A stretch of DNA of 53,546 nucleotides from an uncultured beta proteobacterium (GCA_903960915.1 CAJCCO010000084.1:1-53546); one strand, 5' to 3'; numbered from the stretch's first letter, positions 36,558-45,893 are shown. A program made the numbers and translations. The notes: generated by a model not told the origin, from the letters alone.

Positions 36558-38138
36558 TCAACGCTCCGCAATGTAGTGCGACATGTGCACGCTTTCACCG
36601 GGCACCAGAAATGCGCGAATTTCGGCTTCCAGCGTTTGGTCGGCCAGGGTGGCGCGGGCGCGCTGGTGCAGGTAGTCGGCCCAGGAGGTCACGATGAAGC
36701 GCTCGACGTAGCGCGACGGCTCACCCAGGTCTTTGTAGATGCGCCAGAAGGTGGCGCCGTCGCGTCGGCGTGGCGCTTTCATCAGGCTGATGGTGTCGAG
36801 AAAATCGCGGTCTTCTCCCGGGAGGATGCGGTAACCCAACTCAACGGCCACCGGACCAGCTTCGGGGCTGGGTTCAGCCTCTACAAACAGTTCGTCCCAC
36901 GGCGTACCTTGCGTTACCTCGTGGACTTCACCCACCCGCAAAGGAAACGGACGCACCAGCAGCACACCGGCAGCCATCAAGACGGCTGCGAGCGTCAGCG
37001 CGGTGGTGAGTCCGGCAATGTCGGACACCGCGCCCCAGAGCGCCGAGCCAAAGGCATAGGCACCCAGCGACGCCACAATGTGCAGGGCCACGGCCCGCGA
37101 GCGCACCCAAGGCGGTGCACTGGCCTGCGTGGCGGTGTTGAAGGTGGACATGGCCGCCATCCAGGCCGCGCCGCCCAGCACCATAGCGCTATACACCAGC
37201 AGCGGCACGCGCACCCAGGCTGCCACCGCCATCACGGCGGCAAACGCCAGGCAACTCACGGCCACGATCAGGTCCAGTCCAAAGCGCGCACGCAGGCGGC
37301 CAATCACCAGCCCGGCCACTACCCCGCCGGTACCCAGGCAACCCATGAGTAAGCCAAAACCTTCCGCCCCGGTGTCCAACTGGCGCTGTGCAATCACCGG
37401 CAACAAAGCCCATAGTGCTGAACCGGCGGCGCTATAGGCCATCACCCGCACCAGTTGCGCCAGGATGATGCGCGAGTGCCAGGCAAAACGTAGCCCGCTG
37501 AGGGTGCCGCCCCACAAGCGCTCAGCCGGCAGGCGTGACGGTGGATGCGCGCGTGGCGGCCAGCGGCGTATCGACTCCCACATCACCAGCGTCGTGAAGA
37601 CGGTGACTGAAAAAACCAGCCCGGCGCCCAACCGCGCAAACAGCAGACCCGCCAACGACGGGCCAATAGCGCGCGCCACGTTGTAGGCAATGCTGATGGC
37701 GGTGATGGCCTGCGGCCACTCGTCGCGTGGCACCGGATCGACGACAGAGGAGTTCCAGGCCGGCGTGAGCACCGCAGTGCAACAACCGCAGATAAACACC
37801 AGGAACAGCACCGAGGCCGGCCCGCCCCAGCCGCCCAGCACCAGCAAGGTCAGCAGGCCGCAGGCGGCCATTTGCGCGATGAGCGCGCCTGAAATAAGGC
37901 GCCGGCGGTCGGTGGTGTCGGCCAGCACGCCGGCAGGCAGGGCGAGTAAAAACATGGGCAGGAACACGGCGGTTTGCACCAGTGCGGCCAGAAAAGACGA
38001 ACCGGTGAGTTCCACCATAAGCCAGGCCGCTGCCATGGTCTGCATGCCGCTGCCCACGAAATACACCCCCCCGCAAAGCCATAAGCCGCGAAAGGCTTGT
38101 TGGCGCAAAGGACTCCAGGGGGACGTTGCAGCAGTCAT
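36558..38138 (-). CDS. MFS exporter (MFS_3/DUF894 type) with C-terminal ABM-like domain
   Basis: A 526-residue protein. Residues 1-410 are an MFS exporter of the EntS-related 'transmembrane secretion effector' class, with GVLADTTDRRRLIS as loop motif A. Residues about 420-526 form a soluble ferredoxin-like part with VELGYRILPGEDRDFLDTI, RRDGATFWRIYKDLGEPSRYVE and VTSWADYLHQ, which looks like the antibiotic-biosynthesis-monooxygenase (ABM) fold often found at this position in the family. The substrate is unknown. It is upstream of, but not clearly co-transcribed with, the repressor-less efflux operon (the gap holds the operator), and is divergent from the DUF1800 gene. Confidence 0.85.
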   Translation of the reverse strand: MTAATSPWSPLRQQAFRGLWLCGGVYFVGSGMQTMAAAWLMVELTGSSFLAALVQTAVFLPMFLLALPAGVLADTTDRRRLISGALIAQMAACGLLTLLVLGGWGGPASVLFLVFICGCCTAVLTPAWNSSVVDPVPRDEWPQAITAISIAYNVARAIGPSLAGLLFARLGAGLVFSVTVFTTLVMWESIRRWPPRAHPPSRLPAERLWGGTLSGLRFAWHSRIILAQLVRVMAYSAAGSALWALLPVIAQRQLDTGAEGFGLLMGCLGTGGVVAGLVIGRLRARFGLDLIVAVSCLAFAAVMAVAAWVRVPLLVYSAMVLGGAAWMAAMSTFNTATQASAPPWVRSRAVALHIVASLGAYAFGSALWGAVSDIAGLTTALTLAAVLMAAGVLLVRPFPLRVGEVHEVTQGTPWDELFVEAEPSPEAGPVAVELGYRILPGEDRDFLDTISLMKAPRRRDGATFWRIYKDLGEPSRYVERFIVTSWADYLHQRARATLADQTLEAEIRAFLVPGESVHMSHYIAER

Positions 38139-38294
38139 AGGCCGATTATTCCCCAGTCAGCTGAGCGTGCGCTGACTCCCCGTAGAAGCAGCATGCCCTT
38201 GGCTATTTGCAGGTCTACCAGTCGGGGGGTAAATAGCTGTACATGGCACCGTGATACCTGGCATACACTGGCCATTCACCCTATAAAAAATCGT

Positions 38295-39809
38295 ATGCAA
38301 CACGAAGAAAAAACTTTCAGGTTCATGCAGCGTCTTGCCTTCGGTCCAAACGCAGATGGATCGCTGCCCACCGACCCCGTGGCCTGGGCCGAAGCCCAGC
38401 TAGACCGGGTACCCCCCATTGATTTGTTGGACGCCGCCGGTCAGGTACGTACCGATTTGCCCCCCGAGTTCAAGCTGACGCGCACCATGACAGAGCTGAT
38501 GACGGCCTACCGGCGCTCCTGGAATGCGGTGGATAAGATGTTCAGGCTAAGCCCCGACTTGCCTGAGGCCGAGCGCAAAGCGACGGTGAGAAAAGCTCTC
38601 TACTACCCCTACCGAGACCTGGAGCACTGGAAGGAGTTGCAAGCCCGTGCCTCCACGGCGCTGTTCAGCAAGCAACCGGTGTTTGAACGCTTCTGGCATT
38701 TCTGGACCAACCACTTCATGGTTGCCCCCAATACCGACAACAACGATGTGCTGGTAGGTCCTTACCAGCGCGCCTTGCGGGAGCATTTGACCGGCAGTTT
38801 TCGCGACCTGCTGTGGAATGCCGTGACGCACCCAAGCATGCTGATTTACCTGGACAACTACCGCAATGTGGGGCCCAACAGTACGGCGCGTAAACAAGGG
38901 CGAACCACAGACAGCATCAACGAAAATCTGGGCCGGGAATTGCTGGAGTTGTTCACGGTCACGCCGCAGTCGGGCTACACACAGGCCGATGTGGAGCAGT
39001 CCACCCTGATCTTGACGGGCTGGACTTTTGTGATGCCCAACAGCGACGAGGCCAAGCCGCTTTTTTTCCCGAACCACAATGCACCTGCAGCCTTGAATGG
39101 CACCATTTTTGTCTATGGTCGGCATGAGTCGGCTGATCAGAAGGTGATGGGCAAGGTTTACAGCAGCAGTGTCTTCCGCCAGAAAGGCAAGCTCGAAGAT
39201 TTCATTACCGACCTGGCTAATCACCCAGCTACGGCCCATCACATTGCCCGTAAATTGTGTGTTTATTTCATGGATGATGAGCCGCCCGCCGAGGCGGTGG
39301 CGCTGGTTGAAAAAGCTTTCATCGAATCCAAAGGCCATTTGCCTGCGGTGCACAAGGCGGTTATTGAGGCCACCTGGAACAACATGGAACGCACCAAGAA
39401 ATTCCAGAACCCGGAGGCCTGGTTGCTGCAGACCCTGCGCCTGCTGGGCCTGGGCCTGCCGCAGAACCCGCCCCAACTGGTGCCGATGAAAGAGTGGACG
39501 ACCGCGACCCTGATGAAGGACCTGGGACAGCCGCTGCCCTTCAGCCCGCAGCCCAATGGTTGGCCCATTCGTTCGGACGACTGGATTTCAAAAGAGATGC
39601 TGGACCGGCGTTTGCGGCTGGCGCAAATGCTGGCGCAGCGCGTCCCCATGGCGAGCGCTGAGCAGATGGGGCGGCTTGAAAAGCTCATGGCTACCAGTCT
39701 GCCAGCGCAGAGCAAATCACGCCTGCTTGTGACCCAGGCGCTGGCTCAAAAGAACCCCTCACAGGCCGTGCTGATGTGGCTGGCCAGTCCTGACATGTTG
39801 TGGAGCTGA
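38295..39809 (+). CDS. DUF1800 family protein
   Basis: A 504-residue protein of a widespread uncharacterised family. Family features are the FMQRLAFGPN opening, a central HFMVAPNTDNNDV region following FWHFWTNH, the NENLGRELLELFTV block, QADVEQSTLILTGWTF, and the C-terminal half with LCVYFMDDEPP and WLLQTLRLLGLGLP. The start at 38295 fits other members; the frame is open upstream but not family-like. No signal peptide is evident. The next gene starts three bases after its stop and encodes the usual partner DUF1501; such pairs are very common and have no established biochemical role. Confidence 0.9.
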   Translation: MQHEEKTFRFMQRLAFGPNADGSLPTDPVAWAEAQLDRVPPIDLLDAAGQVRTDLPPEFKLTRTMTELMTAYRRSWNAVDKMFRLSPDLPEAERKATVRKALYYPYRDLEHWKELQARASTALFSKQPVFERFWHFWTNHFMVAPNTDNNDVLVGPYQRALREHLTGSFRDLLWNAVTHPSMLIYLDNYRNVGPNSTARKQGRTTDSINENLGRELLELFTVTPQSGYTQADVEQSTLILTGWTFVMPNSDEAKPLFFPNHNAPAALNGTIFVYGRHESADQKVMGKVYSSSVFRQKGKLEDFITDLANHPATAHHIARKLCVYFMDDEPPAEAVALVEKAFIESKGHLPAVHKAVIEATWNNMERTKKFQNPEAWLLQTLRLLGLGLPQNPPQLVPMKEWTTATLMKDLGQPLPFSPQPNGWPIRSDDWISKEMLDRRLRLAQMLAQRVPMASAEQMGRLEKLMATSLPAQSKSRLLVTQALAQKNPSQAVLMWLASPDMLWS

Positions 39810-39812
39810 CGC

Positions 39813-40985
39813 ATGAAAAGAAGATCATTTATTCAACACACGGGCACCACTGCCGTTTTGACCTATGCCGGCTTGCCTGGTCTGGCGCAGTCGCGCGTGC
39901 AGGATGAGAAAACACGCTTGTTGGTGGTGTTGTTGCGCGGCGGCATGGATGGGCTCACGGCGGTGGTGCCGGTGGCCGACCCGCTGCTGACCAAAATCCG
40001 CAAAAGCACACTGATTCAACGCCCCTTGGCCTTGAACGACAGTTTTGCCTTGCATCCCCGCTTGCAGAATCTGCACAAGCTTTGGGGCCAGGGGCAACTC
40101 AAAATTGTGCACAGCATGGGTTTTGCCTATACCGGACGCTCGCACTTTGAAGGACAGGATGTGATGCAAAGCGGCATCATGAAGCCTTACACCAGCAAAT
40201 CCGGTTGGCTGGGGCGTGGCCTGAAGCTGGCCAATTTGCAAGGCGGTGTTGCCATCAGTATTCCGATGCCATTGCTGCTCAAGGGCGACGACCAGGCGGC
40301 TACCGAATTCCCCAACTGGATGCAGCCTACCGACCAAGACACGCTCAGCCGTGTGGTGGCCATGTGGTCAGCCGACAGCACCTTGGCCACTTACTCGGAT
40401 GCCTTGCAAAGCAGGCCGACCAAGCAGGCCATGGCCCAGCCGGACATGGACGCTGCTACCGCGGACGAAATTCGCAGTCCTGCGGCTTTGGCGCGACTGG
40501 CCGCTGCGCGGTTGAAGGAAGAACTGGGTCCGCGCGTGGCGGTGATTGATGTGGCCAATGGTTTTGACACGCATGGCGTGCAAGGCGCCGATACCGGCGT
40601 GCTGGCCAACAAGCTGGGCGAGTTGGACGACATCATGGGGGCCTTTCAAAAGGCCATGGGGGATCAATGGCGCCATACGCTGGTGCTCACCATCACCGAG
40701 TTTGGCCGAACCGTCGCTGAAAACGGCACCAGTGGCACCGACCATGGCGTCGGTTCTTGCTGCTTTTTGGCGGGTGGGTTGGTAGAAAAATCAGGCGTTA
40801 TTGCCGACTGGCGTGGTCTGCAAAAGCCCCAGTTGTTTGAGGAGCGGGACTTGCCCGCCACCCTGGATGCCTGCGCCATTTACGCCCAGGTGCTGGAGCG
40901 CCTGTTCAAGCTGAGCCCGGCAGTGATTCAAGACCAGGTGCTGGCGCACCGGCCCAGTCCCTTGCTCAACAATTTGTGGACCTGA
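39813..40985 (+). CDS. DUF1501 family protein with twin-arginine-like signal
   Basis: A 390-residue protein of the DUF1501 family (alkaline-phosphatase-like/sulfatase-like fold in some descriptions). The N-terminus KRRSFIQHTG followed by a hydrophobic stretch and AQS is a likely Tat export signal, so it is probably periplasmic. LVVVLLRGGMDGLTAVVP, SMGFAYTGRSHFEGQDVMQSG, and ITEFGRTVAENGTSGTDHGV are hallmarks. The partner DUF1800 gene precedes it by three bases, so both are one transcript. Function unknown; extracellular matrix or surface protein roles have been suggested for the family. Confidence 0.9.
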   Translation: MKRRSFIQHTGTTAVLTYAGLPGLAQSRVQDEKTRLLVVLLRGGMDGLTAVVPVADPLLTKIRKSTLIQRPLALNDSFALHPRLQNLHKLWGQGQLKIVHSMGFAYTGRSHFEGQDVMQSGIMKPYTSKSGWLGRGLKLANLQGGVAISIPMPLLLKGDDQAATEFPNWMQPTDQDTLSRVVAMWSADSTLATYSDALQSRPTKQAMAQPDMDAATADEIRSPAALARLAAARLKEELGPRVAVIDVANGFDTHGVQGADTGVLANKLGELDDIMGAFQKAMGDQWRHTLVLTITEFGRTVAENGTSGTDHGVGSCCFLAGGLVEKSGVIADWRGLQKPQLFEERDLPATLDACAIYAQVLERLFKLSPAVIQDQVLAHRPSPLLNNLWT

Positions 40986-41014
40986 GGCGCTTACCCCGCC
41001 AGCTAACCCGCCGC

Positions 41015-41635
41015 TTACCCCGCCAACGCAGGGAACAGTTTCACCAGCCCGTCGGACATGACCTCTACCGACAGCGCTGCCAGTATCAGGCCCATCAGGC
41101 GCGTCATGACGTTGATGCCGGTTTTGCCGAGCACGCGGGCGATGGGCTCGGCCAATGAAAAGCACAGCGCGGTGGCCAGTGCAATGACCACACCGTAGCC
41201 CACCAGCGAACTGAGTTGTAAAAAGGTTTTGGCTTTGTCGGCGTAAATCACCACGGTGGACATGGTGGCCGGGCCGGTGAGCAGCGGAATGGTCAGTGGC
41301 ACGACGGCAATGCTGGCCCGGGCGGCCGCGTCGTGCATTTCTTCGGCGTTGGACTTGGCCTCGGCCGGTTGGGCGTTGAGCATGGCCAGCGCCGAGGTCA
41401 GCAGCAGCATGCCGCCGCCGACTTGGAAGCTGGCCAGCGAGATGCCAAAAAATTCCAGGATGTGCAAGCCCATCAAGGCGCTGACGGCGATCACCACAAA
41501 GGCACTGAACGACGAAATCAGGATGGTACGGCGGCGTTGTGCGGGACTGAAGTCGTGCGTGTAGTGGATGAAAAACGGCACGATGGCCAAGGGGTTGACG
41601 ATGGCCAACAGGGTGACGAGGGGCTTGAAATCCAT
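41015..41635 (-). CDS. MarC family integral membrane protein
   Basis: A 206-residue protein with six predicted helices. VNPLAIVPFFI, GISLASFQVGGGMLLL, VPLTIPLLTGPATMSTVVIYA, and NVMTRLMGLILAALSVEVMSDG match MarC/NAAT proteins, whose transport function is uncertain (some relatives move neutral amino acids). It follows the aldolase-like gene by 30 bases on the same strand and may be the last gene of a three-gene unit SDR-aldolase-MarC. It converges on the DUF1501 gene (29-base gap). Confidence 0.9.
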   Translation of the reverse strand: MDFKPLVTLLAIVNPLAIVPFFIHYTHDFSPAQRRRTILISSFSAFVVIAVSALMGLHILEFFGISLASFQVGGGMLLLTSALAMLNAQPAEAKSNAEEMHDAAARASIAVVPLTIPLLTGPATMSTVVIYADKAKTFLQLSSLVGYGVVIALATALCFSLAEPIARVLGKTGINVMTRLMGLILAALSVEVMSDGLVKLFPALAG

Positions 41636-41665
41636 GGCGAGGTTCTTTCGAGGGCAGGGCCGTAT

Positions 41666-42418
41666 TTACAGCCGGTAGTCTGGCTCTTCGCGGTCCAGGA
41701 TGGTTTTGAGTTCTGACAGGTGGCGCTCGGCCTGCTCGGGGTACTGTTCCAGCTCCTGCGCGGTTTTTTCGGCAATGTGGTCGGGCATCACGCGCAGCGG
41801 GCGCTGGGTTTGCAGCGCGAGGATGTAGGTTTGGGCCGAGCGTTCAAAGTAAAACAGGCGGTTGAAGGCGTCAGCCACGCTGTCGCCAATTACCAGCACG
41901 CCGTGGTTGCCCATCACCATGACCTTGACTTTGGGGTCGGTCAGCAAGGCGGCGCAACGTTCGCCTTCGGCTTCAAAGGCCAGGCCGCCGTAATGCTCGT
42001 CAATCACATAGCGGTTGAAAAAGGTGGCGCAGTTTTGGTCAATCGGGGGCAAGCGGCTGTCGGCCAGCGAGGCCAGCACGGTGGCATAGGTGGAGTGCAC
42101 ATGCATGACGCAACGGGCATGGCGCACGCGCCGGTGAATGGCGCCGTGCAGGCCCCAGGCGGTGGGGTCGGGCGCGTCGGGCTGTTGCAGCACGTCGGGT
42201 TGGTCGGCGTCGAGCAACAGCAAATCGCTGGCGCGGGTATTGGCAAAGTGCCGCTGGTTGGGGTTCATCAGAAAGCGCCGGCCATCGTCGCTGACGGCCA
42301 GCGAGAAATGGTTGGCGACGGCCTCATGCAGACCCAGGCGCGCGGTCCAGCGAAAGGCCGCTGCGAGGTCAATGCGCTCGGCCTGGAGGTCTGGGGGAGT
42401 GGGGTTCGGCTGGTTCAT
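41666..42418 (-). CDS. Class II aldolase/adducin domain protein
   Basis: A 250-residue protein of the class II aldolase fold, which binds a divalent metal and cleaves or rearranges hydroxy-carbonyl substrates. VANHFSLAV near the N-terminus and HVHSTYATVLASL (His-x-His of the metal site) are clear, with a third His likely in MGNHGVLV. A Zn2+ or similar ion is expected. The ATG at 42418 has AGGAG upstream. Substrate unknown; relatives include fuculose-phosphate aldolases, and non-phosphorylated members exist. It lies between the SDR and marC genes. Confidence 0.86.
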   Translation of the reverse strand: MNQPNPTPPDLQAERIDLAAAFRWTARLGLHEAVANHFSLAVSDDGRRFLMNPNQRHFANTRASDLLLLDADQPDVLQQPDAPDPTAWGLHGAIHRRVRHARCVMHVHSTYATVLASLADSRLPPIDQNCATFFNRYVIDEHYGGLAFEAEGERCAALLTDPKVKVMVMGNHGVLVIGDSVADAFNRLFYFERSAQTYILALQTQRPLRVMPDHIAEKTAQELEQYPEQAERHLSELKTILDREEPDYRL

Positions 42419-42455
42419 GTCGTCTCCTAGGGATTGAATAAAGGTGCGTGGCAAC

Positions 42456-43202
42456 TCAGCGTCCGCCCGCGATGTCCAGAAAAGTGCCGGTGGTGTAACT
42501 GGCCTCGTTGGAGAGCAGCCAGAGAATGCCTAGCGCCACCTCGTGGGCCGTGCCGCTGCGCTGCATGGGCACATGGGGCGCCATTTGCCGAGCGCGGTCG
42601 GGTTGACCGGCTGAGGCGTGAATGTCTGTCTCAATGATGCCAGGACGCACGGCGTTGACGCGAATGCCCTCGGTAGCGACTTCTTTGGCCAGGCCAATGG
42701 TGAAGGTTTCAATGGCAGCTTTGGCGGCGGCGTAGTCCACATACTGACCCGGGCTGCCCAGGCGGGCCGCCGCGCTGGAGACGTTGACGATGGCGCCACC
42801 TGTGCCGCCGTGGCGCGTGCTCATACGTTTGACGGCTTCACGCGCACACAAGAAGCTGCCCAGTACGTTGATGTCAAACATGCGCCGCAAGCGGTCAAAG
42901 CGCATTTCGTCGACGCGGGCGGCCACATCGACCACGCCCGCGTTGTTCACCAGCGCGGTCAGTGGGCCGAGCTTGGAGTCAATTTTCTCAAACATGGCCA
43001 GCACCTGGTCTTCCTGGGCCACATCGGCTTGCACGGCGATGGCCTGGCCACCAGCCGCACGGATCTGGCGTACCACCTCGTCGGCGGCCAAAGAGTGGCT
43101 GGCGTAGTTGACTGCGACGGCATAGCCACGCTGGGCCGCGAGCAGGGCGGTGGCTGCGCCTATGCCGCGCGAGCCGCCAGTGATCAAAAGGCAAGGGTTC
43201 AA
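42456..43202 (-). CDS. Short-chain dehydrogenase/reductase (SDR)
   Basis: A 248-residue classical SDR. The cofactor motif is TGGSRGIG (8-15), NNAG appears near residue 88, and the catalytic Ser and YxxxK are in VSSAA and YVDYAAAK. The N(A/S)DxxE-type discrimination residue after beta-2 is NYASHS, favouring NADP(H). The C-terminal FLDIAGGR is standard. The start is TTG at 43202 with GGAG seven bases upstream; an in-frame stop lies just upstream and no in-frame ATG is suitable. Substrate unknown; grouping with an aldolase-like gene suggests a small hydroxy/keto compound pathway. Confidence 0.87.
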   Translation of the reverse strand: MNPCLLITGGSRGIGAATALLAAQRGYAVAVNYASHSLAADEVVRQIRAAGGQAIAVQADVAQEDQVLAMFEKIDSKLGPLTALVNNAGVVDVAARVDEMRFDRLRRMFDINVLGSFLCAREAVKRMSTRHGGTGGAIVNVSSAAARLGSPGQYVDYAAAKAAIETFTIGLAKEVATEGIRVNAVRPGIIETDIHASAGQPDRARQMAPHVPMQRSGTAHEVALGILWLLSNEASYTTGTFLDIAGGR

Positions 43203-43307
43203 GAAGACTCCAGCTAGGGCAGTTACAGTTCATGTAATCTTTACGACGGCTCATGTTAGCGGCAAAGCCGGCAAGGCAATAATTGCTGAACGCGGGGTGT
43301 CGGTCGT

Positions 43308-43319
43308 GTCAGACCTGAC
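43308..43319. promoter_or_regulatory. Small inverted repeat in a divergent spacer
   Basis: GTCAG (43308-43312) and CTGAC (43315-43319) form a short perfect palindrome in the 159-base spacer between the SDR gene (minus) and the dienelactone hydrolase gene (plus). It could be a half-operator for a local regulator, but nothing more supports it. Confidence 0.3.
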
Positions 43320-43361
43320 GCCTAACCCTCACGATAAACCTGATGATTGGAGAGAACCCGA

Positions 43362-44060
43362 ATGGCGCACGATATTGAACTTGGCAGTGCTGATGGCTTC
43401 AAATTTCCTGCCTATGAGGCACGACCCGCCGGGCCGATCAAGGGCGCCGTGGTGGTGGTGCAGGAGATTTTTGGCGTTAACTCGCACATTCGCGGCATCG
43501 TGGATGCGTTTGCAGTCCAGGGCTACCTGGCGGTGGCGCCGGCTATGTTTCACCGCGTCAAGTCCGGGGTGGAGTTGGCTTATTCGGGCGAAGACGTGGC
43601 GGCGGGCGTGGCCCTGAAGGCTGCCATTGATGCGCTGCCCGCGCCCGGCGCCATGCAAGACCTGCAGGCTGCGGTTGATTACGCCGCCCAGTTTGGCAAG
43701 GTGGGGGTGATTGGTTTTTGCTGGGGTGGTTCGTTGACCTGGCGCGCGGCCTGCCAGTTGCAGGGCGTGACGGCGGCGATAGCGTATTACGGCGGCAGCA
43801 TGACGCAACCGGCAGAGATTGCGCGCCACCCGCAGTGCCCGGTGATGGCGCATTTTGGCGATCAGGACCACGCGATTCCTATGCCCGGTGTGCAGGCGTT
43901 TCAGGCAGCGCACCCGGAGGTGGCTGTGCACGTTTATGCGGCAGGCCATGGTTTCAATTGCAACCAGCGCGGCTCATTTGACGAAGCCGCGGCGACCTTG
44001 GCCCGCGGGCGCTCGCTGGCGTTTTTTGCCAGCCACTTGCAGTCGGCCGCTGCGCCTTGA
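43362..44060 (+). CDS. Dienelactone hydrolase family protein
   Basis: A 232-residue alpha/beta hydrolase. The nucleophile is the Cys in GFCWGG, the acid is Asp in GDQDHAIP, and the base is His in AGHGF, giving the Cys-Asp-His triad of dienelactone hydrolases. VVVVQEIFGVNSHIRGI is the family's Glu-containing segment. The ATG at 43362 has GGAGAG upstream. Without chlorocatechol genes nearby its true substrate is open. The GST gene follows with a 44-base gap. Confidence 0.9.
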   Translation: MAHDIELGSADGFKFPAYEARPAGPIKGAVVVVQEIFGVNSHIRGIVDAFAVQGYLAVAPAMFHRVKSGVELAYSGEDVAAGVALKAAIDALPAPGAMQDLQAAVDYAAQFGKVGVIGFCWGGSLTWRAACQLQGVTAAIAYYGGSMTQPAEIARHPQCPVMAHFGDQDHAIPMPGVQAFQAAHPEVAVHVYAAGHGFNCNQRGSFDEAAATLARGRSLAFFASHLQSAAAP

Positions 44061-44104
44061 AGCCCAAGCCTGTAAAACTAAACCTGTTAAACCAAGTCAC
44101 ACAC

Positions 44105-44755
44105 ATGCTTGAACTTCATTACTACCCCAGCACGGCCTCCATGGCACCACATATTCTTCTGGAAGAAATGGGGGTGCCTTTCAAACGGGTGCTGGTAGAC
44201 CGGGCGGCTAACGCGCACAAGTCGCCCGCCTACCTGAAGCTCAACCCCAATGGCCTGATTCCGGTGCTGACCGACGGTGACGTGGTGCTGTACGAGACCA
44301 CGGCCATTGGCCTGTACCTGAGTGAGCGCTTTCCAGAGGCCGCTTTGGCGCCGGCGATCGGAACGCCGCAGCGGGCGGCGTATTACACGTGGATGGTGTG
44401 GCTGACCAACACCTTGCAGGCTACGCTGAGCGTTTATTTCTACCCGGACCGTTGGGTGAGTGCAGGCCACGAAGCAGCGGCGGCCGAGGTCAAGGCGCAG
44501 GCCGAGCACAAGGCCAATGGTTACCTGGACCAGCTTGATGCGGAGTTGGCGCGCCATGGCGGGCCGTGGTTGCTGGGCGCGCAGTATTCGGCGGCAGACG
44601 CCTATGTGTTGATGCTGTGCCGCTGGAGCCGCGGCTTTGCGTCCACGCCGGCCCGCATGCGCCCGCACTTGGGGCCGTACTTGCAGGCCATGTTGGCGCG
44701 GCCCGCGGTGCAACGGGTGTTTGCCAGCGAGCAACTGGCGCAGCCCTGGGTCTGA
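44105..44755 (+). CDS. Glutathione S-transferase family protein
   Basis: A 216-residue two-domain GST. The N-terminal thioredoxin-like domain contains LHYYPSTASMAPHILLEE (the Ser of STAS is a likely catalytic residue) and the GSH-binding LNPNGLIPVLTDGDVVLYETTAI. The C-terminal helical domain includes YSAADAYVLMLCRW. Conjugation or reductase activity cannot be assigned further. Located 44 bases after the dienelactone hydrolase gene. Confidence 0.9.
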   Translation: MLELHYYPSTASMAPHILLEEMGVPFKRVLVDRAANAHKSPAYLKLNPNGLIPVLTDGDVVLYETTAIGLYLSERFPEAALAPAIGTPQRAAYYTWMVWLTNTLQATLSVYFYPDRWVSAGHEAAAAEVKAQAEHKANGYLDQLDAELARHGGPWLLGAQYSAADAYVLMLCRWSRGFASTPARMRPHLGPYLQAMLARPAVQRVFASEQLAQPWV

Positions 44756-44771
44756 GCGGCTGGCTCAGGCT

Positions 44772-45893
44772 TCAGCGGCGTGCGTGCTCCAGGTAGCGCT
44801 GGCGCCAAAAAAATACCACCAAGCCGAGCGCGGTCAGCGCCATCAGCGCCATGGCCAGCCAGAAGCCGTTGGTGCGGTGCAGCAGCGGGATGAATTCGAA
44901 GTTCATGCCGAAAATACCGGCAATCAAGTTCAGCGGCAAAAAGACAGCGGTCAGCACGGTGAGCGTGCGCATGATTTCGTTGGTGCGGTGACTTTGGGCG
45001 TTGAAGTGCATTTGCACTGCGGTCTCGGCGCTTTGCTCCAGGCGGCGCACGTGGTGTACCACGCGCTCTATGTGTTCAAGTACGTCGCGGCTGCTGACTT
45101 GCAGCAGGTCGAGCGCCCGCTGGCTTTCGGGCGTGGTGGCAGCAGGCCAGGTTTTCAGGGCTTCTATCCAGTCTTGCACGGCGCTGCGCTGGTCTTCGCA
45201 AATTTCGTCCAGGTGGTGCAAGGACAGGCGCGCCTCCAGCAGCGTGCCCCAGTTGTTGAAACGGGTTTTGGGGTTGAGCAGCTCCGCCTGCCAGTGGTCA
45301 AGCTGGTGCGTGAGTTCGCGGCGTAGTGCCAGGTAGCTGTCCACCATATGGTTGAGCAGGCGCAGCATCAAATCAGCCGGGCTGCTGGGCAGGCGGGCGC
45401 CGGCAGCGCGTGCTTCATGGGTGGTGGCCCCCAGCAGCTTGGCGGCGTAGGCTTCGGGCACAGTGCAGTCGCTGGGGTGAACGGTGAGCAGTACTTGGTC
45501 AAACACGGCAAAGCCGACGGGGCTGGTGTCAATGCGCCGCAGAATGGGCGGGCCGCCCCGGGTGGGCAGGCGCTCTAGCGGTTGGCCCGGCGGTGTGGCG
45601 CTGCCCTGGCCGGTACCGGCGGCCAAGCGGCGAAACACCAGCAGGTCGTATTGCGAGGTGAAGTCGTAGCGCGAGGGGAGTTGCTGGTTGAGCAGGTCGC
45701 TGACGTGCAGGTCTACCAGTTGCAGGCCGCAGAGGGTTTGCAAGGTGGCCTGGATTTGCCCCAGCTGTTGCTCGAACTCTAGCCGCGTGCAGGACAGCCA
45801 ATAAAAACAGTCAGGCAATTGCGCGCCCGTGCCCAGGCGTTCGAGTTCGTGGCTTTCGACGACGCTGTGGCCGTGGAGTGTGAACAGGCGCAT
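44772..45893 (-). CDS. corA: CorA-family magnesium/cobalt transporter
   Basis: A 373-residue pentameric channel protein. The signature GMN lies at the end of TM1 in IFGMNFEFIPLL, with TM2 near the C-terminus (FWLAMALMALTALGLVVFF). A long cytoplasmic domain precedes TM1. Its stop is 17 bases from the end of the GST gene, convergent. It starts 16 bases downstream of hemB on the same strand and may be co-transcribed with it; HemB of this type needs Mg2+, but any functional meaning is inference. The 90-135 region is Pro/Gly-rich compared with E. coli CorA. Confidence 0.9.
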   Translation of the reverse strand: MRLFTLHGHSVVESHELERLGTGAQLPDCFYWLSCTRLEFEQQLGQIQATLQTLCGLQLVDLHVSDLLNQQLPSRYDFTSQYDLLVFRRLAAGTGQGSATPPGQPLERLPTRGGPPILRRIDTSPVGFAVFDQVLLTVHPSDCTVPEAYAAKLLGATTHEARAAGARLPSSPADLMLRLLNHMVDSYLALRRELTHQLDHWQAELLNPKTRFNNWGTLLEARLSLHHLDEICEDQRSAVQDWIEALKTWPAATTPESQRALDLLQVSSRDVLEHIERVVHHVRRLEQSAETAVQMHFNAQSHRTNEIMRTLTVLTAVFLPLNLIAGIFGMNFEFIPLLHRTNGFWLAMALMALTALGLVVFFWRQRYLEHARR

